Shown piece by piece: positions 8,246-16,935 of a DNA stretch of 64,000 bases (positions within the stretch are counted from its first letter, which is position 1; each line of letters starts with the position of its first letter). Location: assembly GCA_001044335.1 (NCBI GenBank), contig CP011001.1:620001-684000 (forward strand). The letters run 5' to 3'. A program made the position numbers and the translations under genes. The notes below the pieces were generated by a model. The model saw only the letters and a program-made list of their open reading frames with translations, searched no databases and had not been told where the DNA came from. Origin of the DNA: Methylophilales bacterium MBRSF5. Lineage in GTDB: Bacteria > Pseudomonadota > Gammaproteobacteria > Burkholderiales > Methylophilaceae.

Positions 8246-10459
8246 ATGAAGAGGATGCTATTTAATGCAACTCAATCTGAAGAAATACGTGTAGCAATCA
8301 TTAACAACTCTACCATTGAAGACCTAGACTATGAAAGAAGCACTAGGGAGCAAAGAAAGAGTAATATCTATAAGGGCACAATTACAAGGGTTGAGCCTTC
8401 ACTTGAAGCAGCTTTCGTAAATTATGGTGTCGATCGACACGGTTTCCTTCCTTTTAAAGAAATCGCAAAAGAATTTTATTCGAAAAAATCCCGCAAAAAA
8501 AACTTGTCCATTGCCGATGTAATCAATGAAGGACAAGAAGTAATTGTGCAGGTTTCTAAAGAGGAGCGCGGCAACAAAGGAGCTGCCCTGACAACCTTTC
8601 TATCCCTAGCCGGCAGATATATTGTTTTAATGCCAAATAGTTCTGACAGCGGAGGAATTTCTAGAAGGATTGAAGGAGATGAAAGACTCAACTTCAAGGA
8701 AGTGCTTTCCCAATTAAAAGTAAAAAAAGGTATGAGCGTTATTGGTCGCACCGCTGGTATCGGTGTCAATGTTGAAGAAATTCAATGGGATCTTGATTAC
8801 CTAACACAATTATCTGAAGCCATTCAAGAAGCGTCTGGTCAGCAAGAGGGTCCCTTCCTGATTTATCAAGAAAGCAATCTTGTCATAAGGGCTATTAGAG
8901 ATTACTTCAATACGGATATTGAAGAAATCTTAATAGATAATCAAGATATCTATGATCAAGCATCTCAATTCATGAACCATGTGATGCCTGATTATGCAGA
9001 TCGTATCCAACTGTATGAAGAAAGCACTGCCCTCTTTTCAAAATTTAATATTGAAAATCAAATTGAATCTGCATTCCTAAGAGAAGTTCAGCTTCCATCA
9101 GGCGGAGTGATCGTCATTGATCATACGGAAGCATTAGTATCTATTGATGTTAACTCGAGTAGATCAACCAAGGGTAGAGATATAGAAAATACAGCTTTCA
9201 ATACCAACCTTGAAGCTGCAAAAGAGGTTGCCAAACAATTAAGACTCCGAGACATTGGTGGTTTGATTGTTGTTGACTTTATCGATATGGAAAATCCAAA
9301 ACATCAAAGAGAGGTTGAAGAGTGCCTCAGGGATGCTCTTAAGCATGATAAAGCGAGAATTCAAATTGGTCGAATATCAAGATTTGGATTAATGGAACTC
9401 TCTAGACAACGCTTAAGGCCAAGCATTGGTGAAACGAGCAACGGAGAATGTCCAAAGTGTAATGGGACAGGTCGGATTCGTGACTTCCAGTCATCTGCCT
9501 TACATGTAATCAGAATGATTCAGGAACAATCTAACAAAAAACAAGGGCAAAAAATTTCAGTTCAGGTTCCTGTTGATGTTGCAACCTTCCTCTTAAACGA
9601 AAAGAGAGAAATCATTATTCAAACTGAATCAGAGGGAAATAATAAAATATTTATTATTGCTAACAAATACTTTGATGTTCCTCAATTCAAGATTACGTCA
9701 TCAGATTTAGGCAACAAAAAAGAGTTAAGTTATCAAGAAGTGGACATTCCTGATGTTGAGAACCTTGATGACAACGATCATGAAACAAAAGATAAGCAGA
9801 TTCCTGCTGTTAAAGGTGTGATGCCGGAAAAAAGATCTAGAAAGTCTAAAAATAAATCACTTTTTGGATTTATAAAGGGATTGATTGCTAGCGACGATAC
9901 CACCGAAGAGTCTTCAGAAACTGCTTCAGATAGCAATAAAGAACCATCAAAGGATCTAGAGGAGAGCGAAGGCAATAAAAAACCATACAGAAATAACAGA
10001 AGAAGGAGAAATAATCGCTCACGAAACTACAGATCAAATCAACAAAATCAGGAAAATGTAAACAAAAAACCAGAAATGGTTATGGTTGAAACTCCTATCG
10101 ATGTTGAAAAAAATAGTGATAAAAATTCAGATTCTGTTAATAAACCGAAAGTTAAGCCTAAGGGAAATCAGTCTAAGAAAAAAGCTGAGGAGCTAAAAGA
10201 TGTAAATCTTGCGGATGTTGGGTTAAAGTTAGTCGAAACAGAGAAAAAGTCTAATCAGGATGCCCCTCTAGATGGTCAAGTAAAAAAACCTGCTCGCAGG
10301 AAAAAGGCTTCTTGGGCCAAGAGTGAAAAGACAGCGCCTAAAAAAACTGAAAAGTTGGTAATGGTTGAGACGAAAGATGCTCCAAAGAAATCAACCAAAA
10401 CAGCTAAGGCAAAGACATCGGCTCCAAAGAAATCAACTAAAAAAACGGCTGAGAAGTAA
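8246..10459 (+). CDS. rne: Ribonuclease E
   Basis: RNase E is the main endoribonuclease for mRNA decay and for rRNA and tRNA processing. The 737-residue product has an S1 RNA-binding domain at about 35-120, a DNase-I-like catalytic region with metal-binding Asp near 301 (DVNSSRSTKG) and 344 (VVDFIDM), and the zinc-link CPKCNGTG near 402. Residues after about 505 are low-complexity and charged: an Arg/Asn-rich stretch, three VMVET/LVET-like motifs, and a Lys/Ala-rich end with APKKSTK repeats. I chose ATG 8246 (MKRMLFNATQ, as in E. coli) because AAGGAG is 8 bases upstream; the ATG at 8240 is too close. The tail is much shorter than in E. coli. Confidence 0.96.
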   Translation: MKRMLFNATQSEEIRVAIINNSTIEDLDYERSTREQRKSNIYKGTITRVEPSLEAAFVNYGVDRHGFLPFKEIAKEFYSKKSRKKNLSIADVINEGQEVIVQVSKEERGNKGAALTTFLSLAGRYIVLMPNSSDSGGISRRIEGDERLNFKEVLSQLKVKKGMSVIGRTAGIGVNVEEIQWDLDYLTQLSEAIQEASGQQEGPFLIYQESNLVIRAIRDYFNTDIEEILIDNQDIYDQASQFMNHVMPDYADRIQLYEESTALFSKFNIENQIESAFLREVQLPSGGVIVIDHTEALVSIDVNSSRSTKGRDIENTAFNTNLEAAKEVAKQLRLRDIGGLIVVDFIDMENPKHQREVEECLRDALKHDKARIQIGRISRFGLMELSRQRLRPSIGETSNGECPKCNGTGRIRDFQSSALHVIRMIQEQSNKKQGQKISVQVPVDVATFLLNEKREIIIQTESEGNNKIFIIANKYFDVPQFKITSSDLGNKKELSYQEVDIPDVENLDDNDHETKDKQIPAVKGVMPEKRSRKSKNKSLFGFIKGLIASDDTTEESSETASDSNKEPSKDLEESEGNKKPYRNNRRRRNNRSRNYRSNQQNQENVNKKPEMVMVETPIDVEKNSDKNSDSVNKPKVKPKGNQSKKKAEELKDVNLADVGLKLVETEKKSNQDAPLDGQVKKPARRKKASWAKSEKTAPKKTEKLVMVETKDAPKKSTKTAKAKTSAPKKSTKKTAEK

Positions 10460-10834
10460 ACTCATTAACCAGTATCCTAGATAAATAGATACTAGAGACA
10501 AAAAAACCGTGATAGAAACATGAAGAAAAGCTTTTAAAAAAAGCTTTTCTTCAACAAAACTAAAAAACTGAGCTCCAAAGCTTGAAAATGTTGTCAAACT
10601 GCCCAAGAATCCAACTACAATCCCAAGCTTTATAGCTTGGCTCATAATCTGATATTGTGAATCAAGATACAAAACGATCCCTATTAAAAAACAACCCACG
10701 ATATTGGCGATCAGAACACCATTCATAATAAAAAAATTAAACGGGAATAGTAAAACTAAAAAATACCGTAGCATGGCTCCAAAGGAAGCAAATAAACCAA
10801 TGATAAAAAATTGATAAAGGTTATTCACTATCAA
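10433..10834 (-). CDS. crcB: Fluoride exporter CrcB (Fluc channel)
   Basis: CrcB dimers form a fluoride-selective channel in the inner membrane. The 133-residue protein has four predicted membrane helices. Family motifs are [15 protein letters not shown] near 38-52 and [10 protein letters not shown] at 78-87, which holds the conserved TTFSS and the pore Phe residues. The 3' end overlaps the rne coding end by 27 bases on the opposite strand. It lies directly downstream of orn with a 14-base overlap, so the two probably share a transcript. I see no fluoride riboswitch in front, consistent with its internal operon position. Confidence 0.93.
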   Translation of the reverse strand: MIVNNLYQFFIIGLFASFGAMLRYFLVLLFPFNFFIMNGVLIANIVGCFLIGIVLYLDSQYQIMSQAIKLGIVVGFLGSLTTFSSFGAQFFSFVEEKLFLKAFLHVSITVFLSLVSIYLGYWLMSLLLSRFFS

Positions 10835-11384
10835 GCCTTAGGAAATGTTCACGATAAAATTTTAATTCTTCAATTGATTCTTTGATATCCGCTAACGCTT
10901 CATGCTTGGCCGACTTTTTAAATTGTCCAAGAAGGCTTGTTTTCCATCTTTTAGCGAGTTCTTTAAAAACGCTGACATCTAAGTTTCTGTAATGGAAGTA
11001 TGACTCCAGTTGAGGCATATAATTTGCCATAAATCGTCTATCTTGGCATATCGAATTTCCACACATTGGTGATTTATTTTTATCTATGTAATGGCTTAAA
11101 AAATTAATTAGCTCACGCTCAGCCACATCTTCTGTAATATCAGATTGCTTTACTTTATCTATTAATCCAGACTTTGAGTGTGTATTTATGTTCCATGCGT
11201 CCATAGAATCCAATAGCTCATTAGATTGTTTTATGACATAAACTGGGGCTTCAGCAATCACTTCTAAATGAGGGTCGGTAACGATAACTGCAACCTCTAT
11301 GATCTTATCTGTTGCTGGATTTAATCCTGTCATTTCCATATCAATCCATATTAGGTTGTTGTTATGTTTTGTCATGATTTCCAT
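10821..11384 (-). CDS. orn: Oligoribonuclease
   Basis: Orn is the DEDDh 3'-5' exoribonuclease that degrades 2-5 nt RNA fragments to mononucleotides, and it is usually essential in gammaproteobacteria and betaproteobacteria. The reading frame gives 187 residues; a second Met at position 4 (MTKHNNN) is an equally likely start. Motif ExoI is WIDMEMTGL, ExoII is [11 protein letters not shown], and ExoIII is [15 protein letters not shown] with the catalytic His. It completes RNA decay begun by RNase E, encoded just upstream on the other strand. The downstream crcB overlaps its end. Confidence 0.95.
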   Translation of the reverse strand: MEIMTKHNNNLIWIDMEMTGLNPATDKIIEVAVIVTDPHLEVIAEAPVYVIKQSNELLDSMDAWNINTHSKSGLIDKVKQSDITEDVAERELINFLSHYIDKNKSPMCGNSICQDRRFMANYMPQLESYFHYRNLDVSVFKELAKRWKTSLLGQFKKSAKHEALADIKESIEELKFYREHFLRLDSE

Positions 11385-11466
11385 TAAAATTTAAACAATT
11401 GAATACATATATAACTTTAACATTTCTTTTACTTTAAAATGCTGATTTTAGATACCGAATACAATA

Positions 11467-12702
11467 ATGACTTTTACATATATTTTTTTATTTTTACTGA
11501 TTCTCTCTACATTGACAGAGATCTACCTATCAATCAGACAAAATGCTAGTGCCCTGAAGAATCAAAATGCAGTTCCAAATGACTTCAAAAAAATCGTAAA
11601 ACCAAAAGATCACAAAAAAGCAGCATTGTACACTTCTGCTAAAGCAAAAATTAATATACTCGGTTTTATAGTTCAAGGGGTTTTCTTATACATACTTACC
11701 CTTGGTGGTTTAATCAATTGCATCAATGAACTTGCTTTGCAATTTTCTGATAATGAAATTTTACAAGGGGTAGTATTGATCTTTTCAGTAATTATTCTAT
11801 CCAGCATCATTGAAGCTCCCTTAGGCCTAATCAAAACATTTGTGATTGACGAAAAATTTGGGTTCAATAAAATGACCTTCTCCTTATATTTGTCTGATTT
11901 AATTAAACAAAGTCTGGTGTCAATTGTCATTATGTTGCCAGTTATTTTTGTCGCACTTTGGATTTTTGGTAACCTTGGAGATTATTGGTGGTTCTGGTTG
12001 TGGATTTTTCTATCAATTTTCAACGTAACCATGTTGGCAATATACCCCCTGTACATAGCGCCTATTTTTAATAAGTTTAAACCTATGGAAGATAAAAAAC
12101 TAAAAGCAAAAATTGAACAACTCCTAAAAAAATGCGGCTTTGAATCTGATGGCTTATTTGTAATGAACGGATCATTAAGAAGCACCCATGGAAATGCTTA
12201 TTTCACTGGATTTGGCAAAGCAAAAAGGATTGTATTTTTTGATACACTGCTTGAGAAACTTTCACCCAATGAAATCTTGGCAGTTTTAGCTCATGAGTTA
12301 GGTCATTTTGCACATAACCATGTGAAGAAGAGAATCGTTTTTCTCTTTGTCCTGTCGTTCATAGGCCTTTATTTTTTAGATTTTCTCAAGTCAAATGATT
12401 GGTTTTACTTAGGGCTGGGTGTTGAAAGCCAAACAAACGCAATTGCGCTCCTTCTGTTTTTTCTTATTTCACCTTTATTTTTATTTTTTGTGAGGCCTTT
12501 TATGGCGCATTACTCTAGAAAAAATGAATATGAAGCGGATGCCTATGCATGTAAATTTACACCTGCTAAAGATTTAAAGGAGTCACTTATTAAGCTTTAT
12601 AGGGATAATGCTTCAACATTGACCCCAGACAAACTTTACTCTAACTTTTATGATAGTCACCCACCTGCAATGGCTAGAATTAAAGCTTTGGTTGCAAAAT
12701 GA
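11467..12702 (+). CDS. Ste24/M48-family integral membrane metalloprotease
   Basis: This 411-residue polytopic membrane zinc protease resembles Ste24p, the CAAX prenyl protease, rather than the shorter HtpX. The zinc motif HELGH lies near residue 276 and the third ligand region NEYEADAYA near 353. Several membrane helices precede and follow. In bacteria without prenylated CAAX proteins the role is thought to be membrane-protein quality control, so the substrate is unknown here. The queD ATG overlaps the stop in an ATGA arrangement, indicating translational coupling. No clear Shine-Dalgarno precedes ATG 11467. Confidence 0.9.
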   Translation: MTFTYIFLFLLILSTLTEIYLSIRQNASALKNQNAVPNDFKKIVKPKDHKKAALYTSAKAKINILGFIVQGVFLYILTLGGLINCINELALQFSDNEILQGVVLIFSVIILSSIIEAPLGLIKTFVIDEKFGFNKMTFSLYLSDLIKQSLVSIVIMLPVIFVALWIFGNLGDYWWFWLWIFLSIFNVTMLAIYPLYIAPIFNKFKPMEDKKLKAKIEQLLKKCGFESDGLFVMNGSLRSTHGNAYFTGFGKAKRIVFFDTLLEKLSPNEILAVLAHELGHFAHNHVKKRIVFLFVLSFIGLYFLDFLKSNDWFYLGLGVESQTNAIALLLFFLISPLFLFFVRPFMAHYSRKNEYEADAYACKFTPAKDLKESLIKLYRDNASTLTPDKLYSNFYDSHPPAMARIKALVAK

Positions 12703-13145
12703 TAATTACTTCAAGAATGGAATTTGATGCGGGTCATAGGATTCCAAACCATAAATCGACATGTAGAAATTTACATGGTCACCGATACGCTATTGAAGTT
12801 TCGTTGAGTGGAGAAATTATTCAACAAGAGAATCTATCAGACTTTGGCATGGTTTTAGATTTTAAGGATGCAAAAGAATTAATAAGGTCTACCATCGTAG
12901 ATCCCTGGGATCATGCATTTATTGTGTATAAGAAAGATGTAGAAGTTCTCAATTTTTTAAATCAAATTAAAGATCACAAAACAGTGATCTTAGACAGAGT
13001 CCCTACTGCTGAAAATATGGCATTGATTGCATTTCAAATGCTTGAGGCAGCTTTTAAGGATAAGTTTGATGGAAAAATTAAGCCAAGTCTCGTTCGTCTC
13101 TATGAGACGCCAAACAACTGGGCTGATGCATCATCATCAACTTAG
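12699..13145 (+). CDS. queD: 6-carboxy-5,6,7,8-tetrahydropterin synthase QueD
   Basis: QueD converts dihydroneopterin triphosphate to 6-carboxytetrahydropterin, the second step of queuosine and deazapurine synthesis. The 148-residue product has the zinc ligands His13 (FDAGH) and His26/His28 (NLHGH), and the catalytic Cys22 just before them. VPTAENMA and LYETPNNWA are typical of the C-terminal half. The ATG overlaps the Ste24 stop. QueG for the last step is at 2.4 kb, but queC, queE, queF and tgt are not in the window. The end overlaps dnaQ by 4 bases. Confidence 0.94.
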   Translation: MIITSRMEFDAGHRIPNHKSTCRNLHGHRYAIEVSLSGEIIQQENLSDFGMVLDFKDAKELIRSTIVDPWDHAFIVYKKDVEVLNFLNQIKDHKTVILDRVPTAENMALIAFQMLEAAFKDKFDGKIKPSLVRLYETPNNWADASSST

Positions 13146-13810
13146 TGTTTAATTTTTTTTAAGTACTCTCGATGCAGCTCAGCCTCTTCTTGACTGGCAT
13201 TAACTATTTTTAATTTATTTAGGATATCTTTATCAAAGTCGATCGATAATTTCTCTTGATTATTAAAATCAATTTCTAAAGCTTCTTGCCCCCTGGTCAT
13301 GCCAATAAAGACCTCTGCGAGCAAAAGTGAATCAAGCAATGCACCGTGCAAATTTCTTTCCGAATTATCAACGCCATAATGCCTGCATAAGGCATCTAAG
13401 TTATTTCTTTGCCCAGGTCTCAACTCTCTAGCCATAACCAATGAATCGGTAATGACCTCAGCATAATCTTCAACAACTCCTTTTTTTATTCTTCCCAACT
13501 CCATATTTAAAAAGCCAATATCGAATGGAGCGTTGTGAATGATCAATTCAGCATCAGCAATAAAGTTAATAAATTTTTCAGAAATAGATTCAAAACTGGG
13601 CTTATCAGAAAGAAATTCCAGTGTAAGTCCATGCACTTCCTGTGCAGCCTCATCAATCTCTCTTTCTGGATTGATATATACATGAAATTGATTGTTCGTG
13701 ACCTGACGATTGATCATTTCAACAGCAGCAATCTCGATAATGCGATGTCCCTGAGCGGGATCAAGACCTGTCGTTTCGGTATCAAGAAATATCTGTCTCA
13801 CAGTAAACAA
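13142..13810 (-). CDS. dnaQ: DNA polymerase III epsilon subunit (proofreading exonuclease)
   Basis: DnaQ is the 3'-5' proofreading exonuclease of the replicative polymerase. The 222-residue protein has DEDDh motifs: FLDTETTG with Asp10 and Glu12, HNAPFDIGFL, and HGALLDSLLLAEVF with the catalytic His and Asp. The C-terminal tail binds the alpha subunit in E. coli; here it is short and charged. The start overlaps the rnhA end by 13 bases, matching the common methyltransferase-rnhA-dnaQ order of betaproteobacteria. Confidence 0.95.
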   Translation of the reverse strand: MFTVRQIFLDTETTGLDPAQGHRIIEIAAVEMINRQVTNNQFHVYINPEREIDEAAQEVHGLTLEFLSDKPSFESISEKFINFIADAELIIHNAPFDIGFLNMELGRIKKGVVEDYAEVITDSLVMARELRPGQRNNLDALCRHYGVDNSERNLHGALLDSLLLAEVFIGMTRGQEALEIDFNNQEKLSIDFDKDILNKLKIVNASQEEAELHREYLKKIKH

Positions 13811-14247
13811 TCTCCAACTGTTGCATTATTAGCCAAAAGGTCTACCTTTTCATTAAAAACATCCCCGCTATGGCCTTTAACCCAATTCCAACTTACTATC
13901 AATCTTGAATTTAATTCATCTAAGGTCTTCCATAGTTCTTCATTTTTAACTGGTTTTTTTGTGGATGTTATCCAATTATTTTTCTTCCATCCATGGATCC
14001 AAGAATTAATCCCATCAATTACGTACTTAGAATCAGTAAATAACTCAACTTCTTTTGATTCAATATGTTCATTAAAGTAAAAAAGTCCTTCGATCGCTGC
14101 AGATAATTCCATTTGATTATTTGTGGTTTTTTCCATGGAGCCGGACTTTTCTTTTACAACCTCATCATTCGCAACAACTATAAATGCCCAACCTCCTGGT
14201 CCAGGGTTGCCATGGCAAGATCCATCAGTATAAATTTTAAAGCTCAT
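13798..14247 (-). CDS. rnhA: Ribonuclease HI
   Basis: RNase HI cleaves RNA in RNA-DNA hybrids and removes primers and R-loops. The 149-residue length is typical. Active-site segments are YTDGSCHGNPGPGGW (Asp8), NQMELSAAIE (Glu), FTDSKYV (Asp), and the WVKGHSGD loop with the catalytic His. Its start overlaps the end of the upstream methyltransferase by 11 bases, and the dnaQ start lies inside its end, so the three form an operon. Confidence 0.96.
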   Translation of the reverse strand: MSFKIYTDGSCHGNPGPGGWAFIVVANDEVVKEKSGSMEKTTNNQMELSAAIEGLFYFNEHIESKEVELFTDSKYVIDGINSWIHGWKKNNWITSTKKPVKNEELWKTLDELNSRLIVSWNWVKGHSGDVFNEKVDLLANNATVGDCLL

Positions 14248-14887
14248 AGGTTTCTTTTACTTTGACTTGATTTCTTTGAATTTTACCATTCCACGATGGT
14301 TTAATTGGGGTCATAGTAAATATTTTTTTGCGCACAACGATTAAATAAATATTTGCAAACAAAGGAAACCAACGGTCGCCAATTTTATCCCACCTTGACT
14401 TATTTGATGCTGACTTAAAACGTGGGTGATATCCAAAAAATTTACCATTCACAATTTCAAAGTCTTGTTTTAATAATTTATTTTGAAAAGAGGTGAAACT
14501 TTCAAGATTATGATTCCACGGCTCCTCTGAGCTCATTGAAAAAAAAGTTCTTAATCCTATTGGGCTCCATGGATTAAAGTTTATAAATATTGCATGGCCA
14601 TGAGGCATCAATGTACGATACACTTCAGACAATATTCTCTCGTCCTCTGTATTTTGATGAGGCAGAACAATGCAATCAATAGTGTCAGATTCAAATGGTA
14701 TTTGTTCAGCATCAAATTGAATTTGCTTGCGTGTGTATTTATTCTTAAATCGAGAATTTTCAATCAGTGATCGATGATTTCCAATTTGGACGATGTTATA
14801 TCCAAACAGATGATCGAATAATTGATCGAGAATTTTTTGCTCTAACAACAATAAATCTGAGCCTCTTTTTGTTTCAAACCAACTCAT
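14237..14887 (-). CDS. Class I SAM-dependent methyltransferase, function unknown
   Basis: This 216-residue protein belongs to the Methyltransf_11-like group found between gloB and rnhA in many proteobacteria. Motif I is degenerate (NIVQIGNH in place of the usual DxGxGxG), while the later DTIDCIVLPH and LSEVYRTLMPHGHAIFINF segments match motifs IV-VI. The substrate is unknown. The start is 21 bases from the divergent gloB ATG, so the promoters must be compact or overlapping. Whether the weak motif I still binds SAM is not decided by sequence. Confidence 0.75.
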   Translation of the reverse strand: MSWFETKRGSDLLLLEQKILDQLFDHLFGYNIVQIGNHRSLIENSRFKNKYTRKQIQFDAEQIPFESDTIDCIVLPHQNTEDERILSEVYRTLMPHGHAIFINFNPWSPIGLRTFFSMSSEEPWNHNLESFTSFQNKLLKQDFEIVNGKFFGYHPRFKSASNKSRWDKIGDRWFPLFANIYLIVVRKKIFTMTPIKPSWNGKIQRNQVKVKETYEL

Positions 14888-14908
14888 TTTTAAGTTTATA
14901 ATTAATTA

Positions 14909-15604
14909 ATGTTAAATGTTGTTCCTATCCCTATTCTAAATGATAACTACATTTGGACAATCATTCATGACAAAAAGACTGTAGTGATTGATCCTGGGTT
15001 ATCTGATCCGGTTTTAAATTACCACCAAAAGAATAATCTTGATTTAACAGCAATACTCATAACGCATCATCACCATGATCATATCGGTGGTATAAATGGG
15101 ATTATTAATCAATTTAACGTGCCAATATATGCTCCATATCATGAAAAATTTAATTTCAAATACCATCTAGTCCAGGAAGGTTGCAAAATTCAGCTTTTCA
15201 ACAACACATTAGAATTTTCTGTGATGGAAGTTCCAGGACACACCTTGGAGCACATCATTTATCATGGCAATAAACTTTTATTTTGCGGTGATACTTTGTT
15301 TAGTTTTGGATGTGGAAGAATTTTTGAAGGGACTTTTAGGCAAATGTATGACAGCCTAAAAAAATTCAAGCTAATTGATCCTGAATCAAAGGTATATTGC
15401 ACCCATGAATACACCCTAAAAAATCTTGAATTTTTAAAAAATTATTTTAAATATAATGCGTTTTATGAAAATAAATACCAAAATCTATCAAAATCAATGA
15501 TTACTTTACCCTCTTTACTGAAGGATGAGTTAGAATCTAATCCTTTCCTAAACTCTTCATATGAAGAATTTAAAAAATTAAGAGAAGCAAAAGACCTATT
15601 TTAA
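14909..15604 (+). CDS. gloB: Hydroxyacylglutathione hydrolase (glyoxalase II)
   Basis: GloB hydrolyses S-D-lactoylglutathione to lactate and glutathione, the second step of methylglyoxal detoxification. The 231-residue metallo-beta-lactamase-fold protein has the binuclear metal motif THHHHDHIGG near residue 52, VPGHTLEHI, and FCGDTLFSFGCGR. The C-terminal domain (TLKNLEFLKNYF) is present. It is divergent from the methyltransferase-rnhA-dnaQ operon. The mltD ATG overlaps its stop by one base. Confidence 0.94.
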   Translation: MLNVVPIPILNDNYIWTIIHDKKTVVIDPGLSDPVLNYHQKNNLDLTAILITHHHHDHIGGINGIINQFNVPIYAPYHEKFNFKYHLVQEGCKIQLFNNTLEFSVMEVPGHTLEHIIYHGNKLLFCGDTLFSFGCGRIFEGTFRQMYDSLKKFKLIDPESKVYCTHEYTLKNLEFLKNYFKYNAFYENKYQNLSKSMITLPSLLKDELESNPFLNSSYEEFKKLREAKDLF

Positions 15605-16929
15605 TGAAATATATATTACTGTTTTTTTCACTACTCACAAGCCCTTCTCTTTTCTCAAACTCTTTTGAATTCCCATCCACAATTGAAAATGCTGAGGGTG
15701 TAACTCTTGAATTGTTTGACGATCCAGTCCCAGGTAATGAGGAAACTATCCACTATATTGAGGGAGATAAAAATCTCTGGGAAAGAATACAAAATGGATT
15801 TGCTATTAAAGATATTGATAACAGAAGAGTTAAAAATTATATCAAATGGTACCAATCTAGGCCCGAGTATGTTGAGAGGATGGTCGAAAGATCATCCCGC
15901 TATTTATTTCATGTGGTTGAAGAGGTCGAAAAAAGAAATATGCCAATGGAAATAGCGCTCCTGCCTATGATTGAAAGCGCTTACAATCCAGTTGCCAAAT
16001 CTAGGCAAAAAGCAGTAGGAGTGTGGCAGTTTATTCCTTCAACTGGAAAATTATTCGGGCTTGAGCAGGACTGGTGGAGAGATAAGCGGAGGAATATTAT
16101 TGACTCAACTAATGCTGCCTTAGATTACCTTGAACAACTTCACAATCTTTTTGGGTCCTGGGAACTAGCTTTGGCAGCTTATAACGCAGGTGAAGGTCGA
16201 GTAAAAAGAGCTATCCTAAGAAATAAAAAAAGGAAAAAACCAACAGATTATTATTCTTTGAGGCTTCCCAAAGAAACAAAAAATTATGTACCAAAATTGT
16301 TAGCGGTAAAAAAAATTATTCAAGACCCTGAAAGATTTCAACTGTATATTAAAGATATTCCAGATAAACCTTATTTCCAAGTCGTTAATGTTCCTGATGA
16401 AATGGATACGCATATAGCAGCTGAGTTAGCTGATATTCCCTATGAAGAGTTCCAACTATTGAATGCTGAGCATAATCGACCCTTAATGAAAGCACACTTT
16501 GGTGCTCAAGATATACTTTTACCTGTTGACAGCGTTGATACATTTTTGAAAAATTTGGAAGATCATAAGGATCCACTTACCAACTGGATTACCTACACGC
16601 CAATCAAAGGAGAAAAGGTAAACCATGTGGCTAAAAAATTTAATATTGATATAAAAGAATTAATTAAGATTAATCAATTAAGGAGCAATCAAACTCTTAA
16701 AAATAAAATTATTTTAATTCCGGCGTCACCTGATGTTTTAAAAAAATACCCAATCAACACAGATAATTTATACTCCTACTCAACAATTATTACCCACAAG
16801 ATTAAACCTGGAGATACGCTGGGTGGAATAGCTAGAAAATATAAGATCTCAATCAAAGATTTAATGGAGTTTAATGAACTCAAAAGCACAAAAATAATCG
16901 TAGGTAAGTACATCGATATTCCTCAATAA
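15604..16929 (+). CDS. mltD: Membrane-bound lytic murein transglycosylase D with LysM repeats
   Basis: MltD cleaves peptidoglycan glycan strands to give 1,6-anhydromuropeptides. The 441-residue protein has a signal peptide (about residues 1-19, ending LFSNS), an SLT domain at about 105-225 with the catalytic Glu in PMIESAYNP near residue 124, GVWQFIPSTG, and AYNAGEGRV, then two LysM peptidoglycan-binding repeats at about 330-378 and 395-441. No lipobox Cys follows the signal sequence, unlike E. coli MltD, so it may be periplasmic and soluble. The ATG overlaps the gloB stop. Confidence 0.92.
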   Translation: MKYILLFFSLLTSPSLFSNSFEFPSTIENAEGVTLELFDDPVPGNEETIHYIEGDKNLWERIQNGFAIKDIDNRRVKNYIKWYQSRPEYVERMVERSSRYLFHVVEEVEKRNMPMEIALLPMIESAYNPVAKSRQKAVGVWQFIPSTGKLFGLEQDWWRDKRRNIIDSTNAALDYLEQLHNLFGSWELALAAYNAGEGRVKRAILRNKKRKKPTDYYSLRLPKETKNYVPKLLAVKKIIQDPERFQLYIKDIPDKPYFQVVNVPDEMDTHIAAELADIPYEEFQLLNAEHNRPLMKAHFGAQDILLPVDSVDTFLKNLEDHKDPLTNWITYTPIKGEKVNHVAKKFNIDIKELIKINQLRSNQTLKNKIILIPASPDVLKKYPINTDNLYSYSTIITHKIKPGDTLGGIARKYKISIKDLMEFNELKSTKIIVGKYIDIPQ

Positions 16930-16935
16930 GGATAT

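Noticed and set aside
13535-14080. 181-residue open frame on the plus strand
   Set aside because: It is antisense across dnaQ and rnhA, both well supported by catalytic motifs, and has no family-like features.
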